A program made the translations under genes and the position numbers. From the NCBI GenBank assembly GCA_035535995.1, contig DATLOZ010000025.1, positions 1-64,000 on the forward strand: a DNA stretch of 64,000 bases. The letters are read 5' to 3'. The notes beneath the pieces were generated by a model that was not told the DNA's origin, did not search any database, and saw only the letters and a program-made list of their open reading frames with translations. Positions 13,053 through 21,497 of this stretch are shown here, in pieces (the first letter of the stretch is position 1; each line of letters starts with the position of its first letter). The stretch is from JANYCO01 sp035535995 (GTDB lineage Bacteria; Bacteroidota; Bacteroidia; Cytophagales; Cytophagaceae).

Positions 13053-13366
13053 GGATTAAAAAATTAGGCGCAAAATTTAATTCAAATGGAATTTCCTTTC
13101 TTTAATCAATAGAAATCCTGTTCATTCTTTAATTCTGTAAATCCTGACAAAAAAAATCCGGAAGCGGCAAACGGGCGTTTGCTTTGTTGCTTCCGGCTCT
13201 CTCAACCAGCTATGGACTCTTAAATGTTTTTATATTTTTATTTATTCCATTTTAACAATCTTTCGATAAAGCCATCGCTTGCGTGAACAAGCGATGGCGG
13301 CTTCAGATGTATAAATCACTAAAAATCAAAAAATGGCATAAATAAACTGTTCTCCAAAACTTAAAA
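13053..13366. other. 314-bp convergent gap with hairpins
   Basis: The gap between converging genes holds an imperfect repeat around 13158-13198 (CCGGAAGC and GCTTCCGG ends) and the perfect hairpin at 13271-13298. No ORF is supported. Confidence 0.6.
13271..13298. terminator. 11-bp-stem hairpin between convergent genes
   Basis: A perfect inverted repeat GCCATCGCTTG / CAAGCGATGGC has a 6-nt loop. It has no following T-run, so it may be a repeat element rather than a classical terminator. A similar stem lies at 16583-16608. Confidence 0.4.
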
Positions 13367-13909
13367 TCAATACAGGTCAAACTCAACTCTCCTATTCATG
13401 GCACGACCTTTTTTAGTTCTGTTCGGCGCCTTCGGCATTTTTTCTCCGTAAGAAGCCAATGCTATTCTATTTTCAGGAACTCCGTGTTCTACTAAGTATT
13501 TCTTTACTGCTATTGCTCTTCTGGTAGCCAAGTCTTTGTTGTACTCGTCGGTACCCACACTATCGGCGTATCCACTTATCTTTAGCGTGTAGTTGCTGTT
13601 CTTCATCGCATTCACCACTTTGTCCAGCGGTTGATAGGAAGTATTTGTCAGCTCATCGCTGGCGGTATTAAAGCGCACATCTGCCAGGGTCATGTCGTAA
13701 AACAACCAGACGTCTGCGGTAACGATCTCTACCAATATTTCTTCACATGCGAAAGTAGGATAAGCAAGTGTAACACAACGAGCGCCCGACGTGGTCACTA
13801 CAGTGCCGTTTGAGGCAAACACATTACAGCACTGTGCTTCTGCTCCGTTGTAAAATCCGGCTAGACTAATCAAAAATGCCGGCAAAAATATGACTTTACT
13901 ATTTTTCAT
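13367..13909 (-). CDS. small OmpA-family peptidoglycan-binding protein
   Basis: This 180-residue protein has a signal peptide (about 1-25, MKNSKVIFLPAFLISLAGFYNGAEA region) and a short Cys-containing N-terminal region. The C-terminal OmpA domain (about 70-180) shows DVRFNTASDEL, LKISGYADSVGTDEYNKDLATRRA, ENRIALASYGE and NRRVEF. Such domains bind diaminopimelate peptidoglycan and anchor the outer membrane to the wall. There is no beta-barrel domain. It is a single gene, convergent with the unknown gene to its left. Confidence 0.88.
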   Translation of the reverse strand: MKNSKVIFLPAFLISLAGFYNGAEAQCCNVFASNGTVVTTSGARCVTLAYPTFACEEILVEIVTADVWLFYDMTLADVRFNTASDELTNTSYQPLDKVVNAMKNSNYTLKISGYADSVGTDEYNKDLATRRAIAVKKYLVEHGVPENRIALASYGEKMPKAPNRTKKGRAMNRRVEFDLY

Positions 13910-14069
13910 TTCCCTTCTTTGTTGTTGTGTTTCTTTCTAATTGTGATACAAAGATGGGTTATGGCTTCTATAGATTTGTTACATGAATTCGGTCGATTGT
14001 TATATATTTTCTACTATGCTATTTTTTCTCCATACTCGCGCTCCATACTGATTTATAGTATGGAGTGTC

Positions 14070-14654
14070 TTAACGACCCATGCGGGTTCCACCGCCGCCG
14101 CCATGGCCTCCTCCTCTGCCGCTGCTGTTTGGATTGGCATTATAATCATGCCCTGTGTTGCCGGAAGGATGATCTTTAAATTGGCTCATATTATAAAAAG
14201 TGACAGAGCATACCACCTTTCCATTTTGCTTTAAGGTGACGACCGCTTTTTTATATTCATTCCAGTCTTCAAGCCTGGCTATATACTGATTGGCTAGGCC
14301 GGAGGGCATCAGGTTTGCTTCCAGGTATTGATTGGGTCCGCCAAATACATATTTTACAGTGCCTGAAAAATTTTTCGCTTCCAGCGGATTATTTAAAGTA
14401 TCAAAAATAAAATACGATACCTCCGGCTTTTTCTGACTGGAAGGTGTGAGCATTTCTATTTTCATTTCCTTGTCTTTAAACATCCGTCCGTGGTTTGGAC
14501 CTTTCTCAGGTTTTGGCAAAAGCTGTGAAGTATCTCCCTGGTGATAATGACTCGCAAAAGCCTTTTGCTGTTGTTTCTGTGCATATAAATGAACGCAAGA
14601 GAAAAGTAAAATGATAAGCAGGGAAAAGATCCGTTTTGAAAAATAAGAAGCCAT
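14070..14654 (-). CDS. exported protein with Gly/His-rich tail, unknown function
   Basis: This 194-residue protein has a signal peptide (about 1-25, ending near VHLYA). The central region contains YFIFDTLNNPLEAKNFSGTVKYVFGG and VVTLKQNGKVVCSVTFY, suggesting a strand-rich metal-associated or copper-chaperone-like fold, but I do not recognise a family. The C-terminal 20 residues are nearly all Gly, His, Ser and Arg. A periplasmic or surface location is likely. Confidence 0.6.
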   Translation of the reverse strand: MASYFSKRIFSLLIILLFSCVHLYAQKQQQKAFASHYHQGDTSQLLPKPEKGPNHGRMFKDKEMKIEMLTPSSQKKPEVSYFIFDTLNNPLEAKNFSGTVKYVFGGPNQYLEANLMPSGLANQYIARLEDWNEYKKAVVTLKQNGKVVCSVTFYNMSQFKDHPSGNTGHDYNANPNSSGRGGGHGGGGGTRMGR

Positions 14655-14765
14655 AATTTATTTCTTAAGTTTTGACTACGGAAGATCAGCATAAATTCTG
14701 GAAAATTGAATAGAATTTATTGAATTATGGGATTAACAGATTTTAATTCGCTTGTGCTCTTTTGC

Positions 14766-14808
14766 AAAAAACCCTGTAAATCAAAAGGCCTGAACCTTGA
14801 TTTACAGG
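14766..14808 (-). terminator. rho-independent terminator of the sugar dehydrogenase gene
   Basis: A perfect 12-bp stem (14797-14808 with 14773-14784, CCTGTAAATCAA type) is followed on the minus strand by six T (14771-14766). It lies 26 bp after the stop of the next gene to the right. Confidence 0.75.
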
Positions 14809-14833
14809 ATTAAAAATTTAGCAAGAGTTGATC

Positions 14834-16240
14834 TTATCTAAGAATCGACACCTGTTGTATTACTGTCCTGCTAGCGTTTCCAATCTTCATCGCGTACACA
14901 CCGCTGGGCAGGGAAGAGATATTGATCTTTAAAACAGAACCTTCCGCACTATAAGAAGCCGCTTGAGTGTTGCCTTTTGAATCAGTAAAGTTTATGGTAT
15001 AGTTATCCAAGGCAGGAATCATAGATATATATAAAGTCTCACTTGCCGGAAGCGGGTATACTACAGGGCTGCCCACTGATTGGCTTGTTTGCACCGCCGT
15101 TACTCCATTGTAGCTGATCTTATACAAAGCGCCCGCATCGCGGCTTAGATAATACAGGTTACCATCCGGCCCGGTAGTAATTGCCAGCGAACTGCCAGGA
15201 AGCCCGGTAGCAAAGGAATGCCGCGTAGGTGACCCTTCTGTGGGGTCGATGTAGTTGATCCATTTTTCGCAGAGATCCATGAAAAAATATTTTCCGGTAT
15301 ACTCCCCGGGATAATTGCTGGAAGAAGGATTAAAGAATGTACCTCCTGTAATCGCACAACCAAGGCCGTCTCCAGAACCATGGCCGTATTCATACACAGG
15401 ATTGGTGTAAGCGGGGTTGGTGCTATTTCCTTCTGCATTTGACCAGCCAAAGTTTAGTCCGCCGTCTGTGGCATCGTTAATCTCTTCCCAAGTGGATTCG
15501 CCTACGTCGTTTACAAACAATACTCCTGTGCCCGGCTGAAAGTCGAAGGTATACGGATTGCGCAATCCATATGCCCAGATCCGGCTTCTCGCGCTGCTGC
15601 CGGTAAAGGGATTGCCCGCGGGTACAGAGCCGTCGGCATTTATTCTCAGCAATTTTCCGAGATAAACATCAAGGTCTTGCGCATTGGCGCCGTGAGCATT
15701 TTCGCCTACGCCTACATATAATTTTCCATCCGGACCAAAAGCCATAGAGCCCCCGTTGTGATTGGTAGCGCTGCTCAGATCGTCCAGGTCAAGCACGATG
15801 GATTCGCTTCCACTCAACACCACATCGCCGTCAAGCGTGTAACGACTGATGCGATTGTGCGCAGGACTGCCGGGGATGGTATGATAAAGATAGATATAAT
15901 GATTTGTCAAAAAATCAGGATCCAGCGTCACGCCGATCAGGCCGCGTTCCCCATCGGAGTCTACGGTAAGGCTGATGGCTTCTGTGGAAAGAAGGATTCC
16001 GTTTTTGATCACGCGAAGTTTGCCTCCTTGTTCGGTCACAAAAATCCGTCCGTCCGAAGCCGGTGCAAATACCAGTGCTGTAGGTCCGCTCAGGCCATTC
16101 ACTACTTGTGTTTGGCCAAAGTCGGTCGGGAAAGTTTGTCCTTTTGCGAAAGACGAAAAGAAAAATACCAGGATCACGGCTAGCAGTAAAAACGGCCATT
16201 GATTGTTTCCCGGAAATTGATATCGTAGTTGTATGTTCAT
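14834..16240 (-). CDS. PQQ-dependent sugar dehydrogenase with type IX sorting domain
   Basis: This 468-residue exported enzyme has a signal peptide (about 1-35) and a six-bladed propeller of the soluble glucose/sorbosone dehydrogenase family (about 40-370). Recognisable blades are GRIFVTEQGGKLRVI, GERGLIGVTLDPDF, NHNGGSMAFGPDGKLYVGVG, IWAYGLRNPYTFDF and TTGPDGNLYYLSRD. The family oxidises aldoses or similar sugars using bound PQQ and Ca2+. The C-terminal 75 residues (VYPLPASETLYIS ... LPSGVYAMKIGNASRTVIQQVSIL) form a type A sorting domain of the Por/type IX secretion system, so the enzyme is predicted to be surface-attached or secreted. Confidence 0.9.
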   Translation of the reverse strand: MNIQLRYQFPGNNQWPFLLLAVILVFFFSSFAKGQTFPTDFGQTQVVNGLSGPTALVFAPASDGRIFVTEQGGKLRVIKNGILLSTEAISLTVDSDGERGLIGVTLDPDFLTNHYIYLYHTIPGSPAHNRISRYTLDGDVVLSGSESIVLDLDDLSSATNHNGGSMAFGPDGKLYVGVGENAHGANAQDLDVYLGKLLRINADGSVPAGNPFTGSSARSRIWAYGLRNPYTFDFQPGTGVLFVNDVGESTWEEINDATDGGLNFGWSNAEGNSTNPAYTNPVYEYGHGSGDGLGCAITGGTFFNPSSSNYPGEYTGKYFFMDLCEKWINYIDPTEGSPTRHSFATGLPGSSLAITTGPDGNLYYLSRDAGALYKISYNGVTAVQTSQSVGSPVVYPLPASETLYISMIPALDNYTINFTDSKGNTQAASYSAEGSVLKINISSLPSGVYAMKIGNASRTVIQQVSILR

Positions 16241-16356
16241 AAAAGTCTTCGTTAAAAATAGTGATGTAAAAATACAGCGGCTTTTACTACAATGCTTTAC
16301 ACGGAATTGACCTTGATTTACAGAATTTAAGAATTGTCGGAAAAGTAAAATTTTAT

Positions 16357-16556
16357 GGAATTACCCTCTTAACTATTAATACTTATTTGAGATAGCAGAT
16401 GCCGGACGCCAGATACCGGATAAATGCGAGAGTAATTTAATGACATGGTCTTTTAGCTTATTTGTAAAACAGAGTTGTTTTTATCTAAACTATCTGGTAT
16501 CCGGCATCTGGTATCTTGCATCTATTATTAGTCTTAATACTTAAAGGGTAATTCTA
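16357..16556. repeat. MITE-like element, copy 1 (200 bp)
   Basis: The ends are imperfect inverted repeats (GGAATTACCCTCTTAAC against TAGAATTACCCTTTAAG). Inside is a second inverted pair around ATCTGGTATCCGGCATCTGG. It lies in the 464-bp gap between divergent genes. A closely matching copy in reverse orientation lies at 30018-30186. It has no coding capacity. Confidence 0.85.
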
Positions 16557-16582
16557 AAATTTTATTTAGCCCGTTTTCTCAT

Positions 16583-16608
16583 CATTGCTGGCGTCCCCGC
16601 CAGCAATG
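16583..16608. repeat. perfect 11-bp-stem hairpin
   Basis: CATTGCTGGCG and CGCCAGCAATG flank a TCCC loop. It sits about 100 bp upstream of the AraC-type regulator gene, just right of the MITE-like element. It could be a regulatory hairpin or a REP-type unit. Confidence 0.6.
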
Positions 16609-16704
16609 CGCTCTTTTCTGTGAGGACATAAACAATGGCGAATTACAAAGATTTTCATTTAATCAGCGCAATCACTGTTCACACAAAATCATTATCTTTA
16701 GAAT

Positions 16705-17118
16705 ATGTCTACCAATCTATACCTCTACAAACGAGTGGTGCAAGCCAAGTTGTATATAGATCTTCATTATGCGGAGCGTATAGAGTTGGATAATATTGCA
16801 GGCGAGGCTTATTTTTCGAAATTTCATTTTCTGCGTTTATTCAAAAAAATATACGGCAAAACGCCACATCAATATTTGGTGACGGTGCGTCTCAAAAACG
16901 CTTCTTTGCTTTTGAAAAAAGGGACTACTGTTTCCGAGGCCTGCCATGCTGTGGGGTTTGAAAGCCTAAGTTCGTTCAGCAGCTTGTTTCGCAAGCACCA
17001 AGGGATGTCTCCTTCGGCTTATCTTCTTTTTTATCAGGAAAAAACTTCTGCCATTCAAAAATTGCCTCTCGCTTTTATCCCCGGTTGCTTTGCCCAAAAG
17101 CATGGATGGAAAGAATAG
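16705..17118 (+). CDS. AraC-family regulator, DNA-binding domain only
   Basis: This 137-residue protein consists of the double helix-turn-helix AraC/XylS domain. The first HTH lies about residues 24-50 (LDNIAGEAYFSKFHFLRLFKK) and the second about 72-100 (TVSEACHAVGFESLSSFSSLFRKHQGMSPSAY). It has no N-terminal ligand domain, so it either senses a partner or acts constitutively. The VOC-family gene 75 bp downstream is its likely target, since AraC+glyoxalase-like pairs are common in Bacteroidota. Confidence 0.9.
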   Translation: MSTNLYLYKRVVQAKLYIDLHYAERIELDNIAGEAYFSKFHFLRLFKKIYGKTPHQYLVTVRLKNASLLLKKGTTVSEACHAVGFESLSSFSSLFRKHQGMSPSAYLLFYQEKTSAIQKLPLAFIPGCFAQKHGWKE

Positions 17119-17192
17119 CAATTTTGAAGAACTGATTTTCGCGTCTTCTGCTGTTCTTTGCCTAAGATTTTAAATTTCTAAAACTAAATAAT

Positions 17193-17600
17193 ATGATCGC
17201 TAAAATGACTCACGTATGCGTATATGTTCTGGATCAGAACAGCGCTTATGATTTTTATGTAAACAAACTTGGTTTCCAGGTAATCACCGACGCGCCGATG
17301 GGGCCCGACCGATGGCTTACTGTAGCTCCTCCCGAGCAGCAAGGCTTTGAGATCACGCTTATGCCAATTAAGGAAGGTATGATGTTTAGCAAAGAAGCTG
17401 CTGCTTCTATGAGAGAGCTGGTAAAAAAAGGCACCTTTGGATTCGGCGTCTTTGGCTGCTATGATATTTACGCTACCTATGAAGAGCTAAAAGCAAAAGG
17501 CGTAGAATTCAGCAAAGTGCCCACTAAAGAATTTTACGGCGTAGAAGCGCTTTTCAAAGATGACTCGGGGAATTGGTTTTCGCTGGGGCAAATGGAGTGA
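17193..17600 (+). CDS. VOC-family (glyoxalase/bleomycin-resistance-like) protein
   Basis: This 135-residue protein has the paired beta-alpha-beta-beta-beta modules of the vicinal oxygen chelate fold: MTHVCVYVLDQNSAYDFYVN at the start and VEALFKDDSGNWFSLGQ at the end. Conserved metal-ligand positions (His8, a central Glu near EITL, a late Glu/Asp) are plausible. Substrates range from methylglyoxal adducts to antibiotics and cannot be assigned. It follows the AraC-type gene on the same strand. Confidence 0.85.
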   Translation: MIAKMTHVCVYVLDQNSAYDFYVNKLGFQVITDAPMGPDRWLTVAPPEQQGFEITLMPIKEGMMFSKEAAASMRELVKKGTFGFGVFGCYDIYATYEELKAKGVEFSKVPTKEFYGVEALFKDDSGNWFSLGQME

Positions 17601-17671
17601 AGTTATGAATGTTGAGTTATGAATTATGAGTTGAAATTAGTTCTATGCTGACAACACAATTCACATTCATA
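17601..17671. repeat. AGTTATGA-type hairpin repeat, copy 3
   Basis: GTTGAGTTATGAATTATGAG pairs imperfectly with TTCACATTCATAACTC. It is part of the tandemly duplicated unit 17613-17781 / 17782-17962. Confidence 0.8.
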
Positions 17672-17673
17672 AC

Positions 17674-17781
17674 TCAAAATTTACTCTTGATCCTTTCTCA
17701 CAAAGCTACCAAACTGCTCTGCCATTATTTCTTCGCTCGGAGTGGAAAATAAATATTTCCGCATCGTCCAAATTGGCGGTA
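17674..17781 (-). pseudogene. decayed copy of the 3' end of the arginyltransferase-like gene
   Basis: This stretch matches the last roughly 36 codons of the adjacent gene (17851-17960) with about 90 percent identity by eye. It carries a one-base insertion (ACCAAACTG for ACCAACTG) and a two-base deletion (GTCCAAATTGG for GTCAGCAAATTGG), so the frame is broken. Together with the hairpin repeat before it, it forms a tandem duplication of about 170-180 bp. It is only a fragment with no start. Confidence 0.85.
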
Positions 17782-17852
17782 TGAGTTATGAATTATGAGT
17801 TGAAATTGGTTCTATGCTGACAACACAATTCAACATTCATAACTCATAACTC
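17782..17852. repeat. AGTTATGA-type hairpin repeat, copy 4
   Basis: This is the second copy of the repeat within the tandem duplication, directly abutting the stop codon of the arginyltransferase-like gene. Left arm ATGAGTTATGAATTATGAG, right arm CAACATTCATAACTCATAAC. Confidence 0.85.
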
Positions 17853-18924
17853 AAAATTTACTCTTTATCCCTTCCCACAAAGCTACCAACTGCTCTGCCA
17901 TTACTTCTTCGCTGGGAGTGGAAAATAAATATTTTCGCATGGTCAGCAAATTGGCGGCATAGTTGGTTTGTGGAACGATGGGATACTCCGTTTTGAAAAG
18001 ACTTTCACAATGGATCAGATGATACTGTTGATCGCGTGGATCGTAGACTACTACCGGACTGATAAGCTCGCCGGGCAATTCAAAACAATAGAGGAATACT
18101 GGGAAATCAAATAGATCCAATCCCTGAAATTCCGGAGTGAGATTGGCGTTGTAAAATTCATAATGAAAAAACTGCGCAGACAATTGATAGCTCAGTAATT
18201 TTTCACTCAACAAAACAAGCTTTGCCTGCATTTCCTCCAGCGGAGCCGACGACACAGAAAATTCTTTGATAGACCGCCATTGACCTCCATGGTGCAGCGA
18301 ATAAAATTCCAGCACCGAGCTCGCTATGTCGAGCTTGTAATCAAAGACTGCATAGCCTGGTACAAAATATCCTGGGTAAAAATATTGCAAGCCTAGTTTG
18401 CTACAATATTCAATTTTCAAATAAATAAGGTATTTACCCAGACTATGTTTTTTGTATTCCGGATCGTAAAAGCTGGAGATCCCTGCAGCGCTGCCCTGGC
18501 CGAGATCAAAGAAGCCGGCAGCAATCAGGCGGTTGTTGTCGTAGAGCGCTACTTCCCAAGTGTTGTATATGTCGGGAGAAATATTTTTCCCAAATAAAAG
18601 ATGCTCCAGCGAAGCCGAGGCTTCAAAGGGAAGCGTGCGTTTGTATTTGGCAAACAATTCTTCTTTCTCCTGGTCGGCCAGCGCAGGTCTGAATACCACG
18701 TGAAATGGAGCGTTCAGCTTTTTAAGTTTTCTGAAAGTTTTACTCTCTTCTAATTCCCGCAAGGGAATTCTTAACCAAACAGCGCTGTAAAAAATACGAT
18801 CGTAATAAAGGATATGTGTGGTAAAAATCGTTTGTCCCATCCGAAACCATCCTTGTGCCAGGTATCCATCGAGTTCTCCTGGTTGAATAGGAGAAGAAGG
18901 ATAATGTACTTGTGCCAATGTCAT
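17851..18924 (-). CDS. arginyl-tRNA-protein transferase-like (GNAT-fold) protein
   Basis: This 357-residue protein resembles the C-terminal catalytic domain of ATE1/Bpt-type aminoacyl-tRNA-protein transferases: DLGQGSAAGISSFYDPEYKKHSLGKYLIYLKIEYCSKLGL then YFYPGYFVPGYAVFDYK, equivalent to the YYDPxxxxxSLGxYxxLxEI and YYLGYxIxxCxKMxYK motifs. The family transfers Arg or Leu to N-termini to mark proteins for Clp degradation. The N-terminal Cys cluster of true ATE1 is absent. The C-terminal 100 residues look extra and unassigned. The last codons overlap the hairpin repeat, and a broken copy lies immediately downstream. Confidence 0.75.
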   Translation of the reverse strand: MTLAQVHYPSSPIQPGELDGYLAQGWFRMGQTIFTTHILYYDRIFYSAVWLRIPLRELEESKTFRKLKKLNAPFHVVFRPALADQEKEELFAKYKRTLPFEASASLEHLLFGKNISPDIYNTWEVALYDNNRLIAAGFFDLGQGSAAGISSFYDPEYKKHSLGKYLIYLKIEYCSKLGLQYFYPGYFVPGYAVFDYKLDIASSVLEFYSLHHGGQWRSIKEFSVSSAPLEEMQAKLVLLSEKLLSYQLSAQFFHYEFYNANLTPEFQGLDLFDFPVFLYCFELPGELISPVVVYDPRDQQYHLIHCESLFKTEYPIVPQTNYAANLLTMRKYLFSTPSEEVMAEQLVALWEGIKSKF

Positions 18925-19134
18925 AGTTTCGAGATCGTATAGGATTTATATTCCACATGCCAGGATTTGCCTGCCATTACGTCTTACAAGATAAATATTT
19001 TTATAAAATAAATAATGGGTTTCTGTATTGCAAAAGCACTATTGAAGCGATTAGCAAAGTGATTCTTTTCTAAAATGCTAATTTTTTGAGTAACTTTAAC
19101 GTGGATTCAGATCTATTTTTCTTTAATAATCATA

Positions 19135-19464
19135 ATGCTTACAATAGGGATTCTGCTGGCAGAGCTGATCGGTTCTACTGTTGCTCTTGTTTGGATCACA
19201 GCAATGCTGGGATTCTGCGATGAGACGCACCGGAGCGAGAAAGCAAACATGCCTGGAAAAATTTATGCTATTACTTCCGTAGTACTTGCCTGTGCCCCTT
19301 TGTTAATCACAGCCTGGCTGGGTTGGACGTATTTTTTCTCTTCCTGTCCCTGGGAACAAATCCCACTCGGCTGGTGGCAGCCTGTAGTAGCGGCGGCAGT
19401 TTGTTTTCCTGTTTCTTTCGGATTGATCTATTTGTACGATGCTTCGTATAGGTCGAGGATATAA
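19135..19464 (+). CDS. small membrane protein, unknown
   Basis: This 109-residue protein has three predicted membrane segments (about 3-25, 43-67 and 80-101) joined by short loops. The first loop contains CDETHRSEKANMPGK. I do not recognise a family. ATG 19135 gives a hydrophobic N-terminus. It converges on the PAS kinase to its right. Confidence 0.6.
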   Translation: MLTIGILLAELIGSTVALVWITAMLGFCDETHRSEKANMPGKIYAITSVVLACAPLLITAWLGWTYFFSSCPWEQIPLGWWQPVVAAAVCFPVSFGLIYLYDASYRSRI

Positions 19465-19513
19465 AATCTGCTAATGCCTTATTGATGCTGAAGAATCATT
19501 TCAGCAGCCAAGA

Positions 19514-20782
19514 CTAAAAATTGCGTTTTATTGGAAAATAAACATGGAATATGCAACCTCCATGTAGTGGGCTTTCGGCTTCTATTTTGCCCTGATGGTT
19601 TTCCATGATCTTTTTGCAGATCGCCAATCCTACGCCATTGCCTTCGTATTCGTCTTTCGCATGCAGGCGTTGGAAGATGTTGAAGATCTTATTTAAATGT
19701 GCTTTCTCTATTCCGATCCCATTGTCGCAAATACTGATCTTGTAAAATTTTTTATTCGGGTTAAACATATCTACGCAATCACACACCTCGCTGCAGACCT
19801 TAATCCGCGGCACCATTCCTGGTTTTCTGAATTTAATCGCGTTGTTGAGCAGGTTCATAAATAATTGTCGCACCTGAAAATCCGAGGCCACGATCACAGG
19901 CAGGTTTTCTCTTTCGATCACGGCCTTGCTTTCATTCATATTTACTTCCAGGTCTTCTACTACTTCTTTTATAATAGTATTGAGGTCTACTTCCGTCATT
20001 TCCGGCTTGGAAGTATTGAGTGAATACCTGGTAAGATCTTCCACCAGAGAGTTCAACCGCGAAGCTGAGCTGTGGATGATTTTGAGCTGATTGAGTTCGG
20101 CGGACTGCAATTGTTCTGATTTTATATCCGTCAATCTCGAACTATAAGCCATGATCTTGCGGACCGGCTCGCGCAGGTCGTGCGAGATCACGTGCACAAA
20201 CTGGATCAGTTGTGCATTGGTCTCGTTGAGCTCGGTGAGCTTTGTCTCCAGCCTGCGTTGGTATTGTGCGAGGTCATCTTCGTGTTTTCTTTTTTCCGAA
20301 AGATCCGTCACAATGATCCCGATAGCAGGAATTTGCGGATTGAGGTCAGTGATGGAAATATGGATTGGTAATTTTTGTCCGCCAATATTGAGCATGATCT
20401 CACCTTTGGAAATTCCATTCTTCAATCCCTTTTTCAGGCTCTGAAATTGCCCAACGGAATCGACCATACTGTGAAAATATGTACCGATGATCTTATCCGG
20501 CGTAGAACCTATCATCGATGCGAAGGCGTCGTTGCAAAACAAGATCAATCCGGTTTCCGAAATGCTTAGCGCTCCTTCGCTAAACCGTTCGATCAGCATG
20601 CGGTATGTATAGTCGGCGCTTTCGAGCGAATAGACGGAGGTTTCACCATTTTTATTAAGCACAAGCGCATCGATCGATCCTTCCCGAATGGCCTCAATGG
20701 TATGATTGGCCTCTTCCAGCTGGATTTTTATCTCCTCAAATTCCTGGAGAAAATCATTGATATTTTTTTCAATGTCCTGCAC
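19514..20782 (-). CDS. PAS-domain histidine kinase
   Basis: This 422-residue cytoplasmic kinase has an N-terminal coiled coil (1-35), a PAS domain (about 58-165, FSEGALSISETGLILFCNDAF), and a second helix bundle leading to HisKA with His201 in HVISHDLREPVRK. The HATPase domain follows (LLNNAIKFRKPG, ICDNGIGIEKAHL, GNGVGLAICKKI). It starts with GTG at 20782, directly after the TAA of the KaiB-like gene (TAAGTG), so the two are translationally coupled. No response regulator lies beside it. Confidence 0.9.
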   Translation of the reverse strand: MQDIEKNINDFLQEFEEIKIQLEEANHTIEAIREGSIDALVLNKNGETSVYSLESADYTYRMLIERFSEGALSISETGLILFCNDAFASMIGSTPDKIIGTYFHSMVDSVGQFQSLKKGLKNGISKGEIMLNIGGQKLPIHISITDLNPQIPAIGIIVTDLSEKRKHEDDLAQYQRRLETKLTELNETNAQLIQFVHVISHDLREPVRKIMAYSSRLTDIKSEQLQSAELNQLKIIHSSASRLNSLVEDLTRYSLNTSKPEMTEVDLNTIIKEVVEDLEVNMNESKAVIERENLPVIVASDFQVRQLFMNLLNNAIKFRKPGMVPRIKVCSEVCDCVDMFNPNKKFYKISICDNGIGIEKAHLNKIFNIFQRLHAKDEYEGNGVGLAICKKIMENHQGKIEAESPLHGGCIFHVYFPIKRNF

Positions 20783-21262
20783 TTATGTATGATCGTCTGA
20801 ATCTTTTAAAAATTTTAATAACTTTTCTTTATCTGCCAGGTCACCCACCGCACGGCGGAAAGGCTTAGGTTCTACTCTTAATAAAGTAGGTAGTACTAAT
20901 ACCTGGAAGGCTTCTGCCTTTGATCTTTCGTTTTCTTGGTGAAGGTCTACGATCTCCAATTCATAGAAATCTTGTAAATGCTCTTCTCCTAATTTTCTAA
21001 TACTATCCACCGCCTGGATCGAATGTGTCGACATACCGGAGACGAATAATATGAACTTGGGTTTTACTTTGCCTGGAGGGTTGAGGTACTTAAAGAATTT
21101 TAAAACATCTGGTCTCTCTTTTGCTGGTCTCTCCTCCATCTCTCTTGGAAGAGAGATTTCATTCATCCCCTCGAAAATTTCCCTTTTTTCTTCAAAAAAA
21201 TCTTCCCCCCCGCTTTCTGTTTCCCTTGACTCATTTTTGCTACTTTGTATTTTCTCACTCAT
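20783..21262 (-). CDS. KaiB-like (thioredoxin-fold) protein with charged N-terminal extension
   Basis: This 159-residue protein has a charged, probably disordered N-terminus (1-65, rich in Glu/Lys/Ser). Residues 69-155 resemble KaiB, the circadian clock protein: FILFVSGMSTHSIQAVDSIRKL for the first strand-helix, LEIVDLHQENERSKAEAFQVLVLPTLLR with the LPT loop, and FRRAVGDLADKEKLLKFL at the end. The same fold forms the sensor of the cyanobacterial kinase SasA. No KaiC or KaiA lies in the window. Direct coupling to the downstream PAS kinase suggests a SasA-like sensor split into two chains. Confidence 0.8.
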   Translation of the reverse strand: MSEKIQSSKNESRETESGGEDFFEEKREIFEGMNEISLPREMEERPAKERPDVLKFFKYLNPPGKVKPKFILFVSGMSTHSIQAVDSIRKLGEEHLQDFYELEIVDLHQENERSKAEAFQVLVLPTLLRVEPKPFRRAVGDLADKEKLLKFLKDSDDHT

Positions 21263-21497
21263 AGAGAACGCGTTTTTATCTATAACTAGAACAAAATCAA
21301 TTTGTTAATATATTTATGGTCGCTTCTATCCCTTCCAAAAAATGATCCCGAAAAGCTTTTCCTTTCGGTCTATTACAAAGTAATTAAAAAGCAGCAGACT
21401 ATATTTTACATGATCTTTGAAAACTGTTATATGATTTATGATCGAGCAGATACTTCCCTTATATTGTGCTTAGGTTAACCGTTTAAGCCCCTTTTTA

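Noticed and set aside
18697..18712. CACGTG word inside the arginyltransferase-like gene considered as another parS
   Set aside because: The flanks (ATAC and AAATG) do not match the TGTTN and NAACA arms of parS.
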